Of a stretch of 64,000 nucleotides of DNA, positions 61,501-64,000 are shown in pieces (within the stretch, counting starts at the first letter, position 1; each line of letters begins with the position of its first letter). This stretch comes from Apostichopus japonicus (taxonomy: Eukaryota > Echinodermata > Holothuroidea > Aspidochirotida > Stichopodidae), in the NCBI RefSeq assembly GCF_037975245.1, contig NC_092574.1, forward strand, positions 23,003,713-23,067,712, read 5' to 3'. The notes beneath the pieces are model-generated. The model saw only the letters and a list, made by a program, of their open reading frames with translations, searched no databases and was not told the origin of the DNA. Both the position numbers and the translations under genes were made by a program.

Positions 61501-64000
61501 TTTAAATACGGTTTTTCAACACGATTTTTGGCTAACAAATCAAATCTGTAACTCAGTATCATTGGGGTCCCCATGGTAGCTGACGTCACCAGCTATCACC
61601 CCATGCCAACAAACCTCGGGGGACGGTATCATTTATGGTGTTATTAACACCCAAACTCGACGCAAAGTCGCATTTACAGTTTATTTACGGTTTTTCAACA
61701 CGATTTTTGGCTAACAAATCAAATCTGTAACTCAGTATCATTGGGGTCCCCATGGTAGCTGACGTCGCCAGCTATCACCCCATACCAACAAACCTCGGGG
61801 GACGGTACCATTTATGGTGTTATTAACACCCAAACTCGACGCAAAGTCGCATTTACAGTTTATATACGGTTTTTCAACACGATTTTTGGCTAACAAATCA
61901 AATCTGTAACTCAGTATCATTGGGGTCCCCATGGTAGCTGACGTCACCTTCTATCACCCCATACAAACAAACCTCGGGGGACGGTATCATTTATGGTGTT
62001 ATTAACACCCAAACTCGTCGCAAAGTCGCATTTACAGTTTATATACGGTTTTTCAACACGATTTTTGGCTAACAAATCAAATCTGTAACTCAGTATCATT
62101 GGGGTCCCCAAAGTAGCTGACATCACCATCTATCACCCCATGCCATTAAACCTAGGGGGACGGTATCATTTAAGGTGTTATTAACACCCAAACTCGACGC
62201 AAAGTCGCATTTACAGTTTAAATACGGTTTTTCAACACGATTTTTGGCTAACAAATCAAATCTGTAACTCAGTATCATTGGGGTCCCCAAAGTAGCTGAC
62301 GTCACCAGCTATCACCCCATACCAACAAACCTCGGGGGACGGTATCATTTATGGTGTTATTAACACCCAAACTCGACGCAAAGTATCATCTACAGTTTAT
62401 ATACGGTTTTTCAACACGATTTTTGGCTAACAAATCAAATCTGTAACTCAGTATCATTGGGGTCCCCATGGTAGCTGACGTCACCAGCTATCACCCCATA
62501 CCAACAAACCTCGGGGGACGGTATCATTTATGGTGTTATTAACACCCAAACTCGACGAAAAGTATCATCTACAGTTTAAATGAGGTTTTTCAACACGATT
62601 TTTGGCTAACAAATCAAATCTGTAACTCAGTATCATTGGGATCCCCATGGTAGCTGACGTCACCCTCTATCACCCCATGCCATCAAACCTCGGGGGACGG
62701 TATCATTTAAGGTGTTATTAACACCCAAACTCGACGCAAAGTCGCATTTACAGTTTATATACGGTTTTTCAACACGATTTTTGGCTAACAAATCAAATCT
62801 GTAACTCAGTATCATTGGGGTCCCCATGGTAGCTGACGTCACCCTCTATCACCCCATACCAACAAACCTCGGGGGACGGTATCATTTATGGTGTTATTAA
62901 CACCCAAACTCGACGAAAAGTATCATCTACAGTTTAAATGAGGTTTTTCAACACGATTTTTGGCTAACAAATCAAATCTGTAACTCAGTATCATTGGGAT
63001 CCCCATGGTAGCTGACGTCTCCCTCTATCACCCCATGCCATCAAACCTCGGGGGACGGTATCATTTAAGGTGTTATTAACACCCAAACTCGACGCAAAGT
63101 CGCATTTACAGTTTATATACGGTTTTTCAACACGATTTTTGGCTAACAAATCAAATCTGTAACTCAGTATCATTGGGGTCCCCATGGTAGCTGACGTCAC
63201 CCTCTATCACCCCATGCCAACAAACCTCGGGGGACGGTATCATTTAGGGTGTTATTAACACCCAAACTCGACGCAAAGTCGCATTTACAGTTTAAATACG
63301 GTTTTTCAACACGATTTTTGGCTAACAAATCAAATCTGTAACTCAGTATCATTTGGGTCCCCAAAGTAGCTGACGTCACCAGCTATCACCCCATACCAAC
63401 AAACCTCGGGGGACGGTATCATTTATGGTGTTATTAACACCCAAACTCGACGCAAAGTATCATCTACAGTTTATATACGGTTTTTCAACACGATTTTTGG
63501 CTAACAAATCAAATCTGTAACTCAGTATCATTGGGATCCCCATGGTAGCTGACGTCACCAGCTATCACCCCATACCAACAAACCTCGGGGGACGGTACCA
63601 TTTATGGTGTTATTAACACCCAAACTCGACGCAAAGTCGCATTTACAGTTTATATACGGTTTTTCAACACGATTTTTGGCTAACAAATCAAATCTGTAAC
63701 TCAGTATCATTGGGGTCCCCATGGTAGCTGACGTCACCCTCTATCACCCCATACCAACAAACCTCGGGGGACGGTATCATTTATGGTGTTATTAACACCC
63801 AAACTCGACGAAAAGTATCATCTACAGTTTAAATGAGGTTTTTCAACACGATTTTTGGCTAACAAATCAAATCTGTAACTCAGTATCATTGGGATCCCCA
63901 TGGTAGCTGACGTCACCCTCTATCACCCCATGCCATCAAACCTCGGGGGACGGTATCATTTAAGGTGTTATTAACACCCAAACTCGACGCAAAGTCGCAT
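55570..64000. repeat. 179-bp satellite array (~47 monomers) with higher-order blocks
   Basis: Monomers begin CTCGACGCAAAG at 55570, 55749, 55928 and so on at an exact 179-bp step, continuing past the window end. Each has GGTTTTTCAACACGATTTTT, a GCTGACGTCAC site and GGTGTTATTAACACC, a 7-bp inverted repeat around one base. Variants (AAAGTATCATCTACAG versus AAAGTCGCATTTACAG; AAATGAGG versus ATATACGG; ATGG versus AAAG after CCCC) recur in fixed order at 1432 bp (8 monomers), 2327 bp (13), 2506 bp (14) and 1790 bp (10). The three left-most monomers are the most irregular, as expected at an array edge. Confidence 0.96.

Noticed and set aside
55652..63737. Repeated ~55-60-codon proteins in the 179-bp satellite
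   Set aside because: The monomer length is not a multiple of three, and each frame stops within one monomer. Conservation follows from satellite homogenisation. The good ATG context (ACCATGG) is noted but not evidence enough.
55570..64000. CRISPR-like or repeat-spacer array
   Set aside because: There are no unique spacers; whole 179-bp monomers repeat, and the DNA is eukaryotic.

Overview
The window is nuclear DNA of an animal, most likely a marine invertebrate deuterostome such as an echinoderm. The animal origin is firm: two genes split by GT-AG introns, LINE/SINE/hAT/MITE remnants and satellite DNA. The echinoderm guess is inference from the repeat style and gene repertoire. Gene density is low; most of the 64 kb is AT-rich non-coding DNA and repeats.

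Two protein-coding genes can be assembled completely, both on the minus strand. (1) A GM2 ganglioside activator homologue (GM2A; 4 coding exons, 19660-27406, 215 aa) has a signal peptide, eight cysteines and a glycosylation site in the place known from GM2A. (2) A TMEM165/GDT1-family Golgi cation transporter homologue (6 coding exons, 38156-50753, 320 aa) carries both family signature motifs, ELGDKT and EWGDRS. All exon phases match. The two share no pathway step, but both belong to the secretory/endolysosomal glycoconjugate system.

Layout: 1-11.6 kb holds repeats (a tRNA-type SINE, a fold-back MITE, two copies of a SINE whose longer copy begins with U2 snRNA sequence, and a LINE split by a 1.3-kb hAT-type element). 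11.64-19.56 kb is an AT microsatellite followed by about 20.5 apparently identical 373-bp tandem units, each with a tRNA-like cloverleaf; it ends only about 120 bp past the GM2A stop codon. 19.66-27.4 kb is GM2A, whose first intron holds a LINE reverse-transcriptase remnant and MITEs. 27.4-38.1 kb is intergenic, with a 46-bp perfect palindrome, several transposons with exact 8-bp target duplications, and minisatellites. 38.1-50.75 kb is TMEM165, with three more hAT-type elements in intron 3. 50.75-55.57 kb is upstream DNA with no recognised gene. 55.57-64 kb is a 179-bp satellite array (about 47 monomers, running off the end) with higher-order blocks.

The most unusual items are the U2-snRNA-headed SINE with target-site duplications on both copies, the homogeneous tRNA-like array abutting the GM2A 3' end, and the higher-order 179-bp satellite whose monomers carry two palindromes. 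No prokaryotic system or CRISPR array is present.
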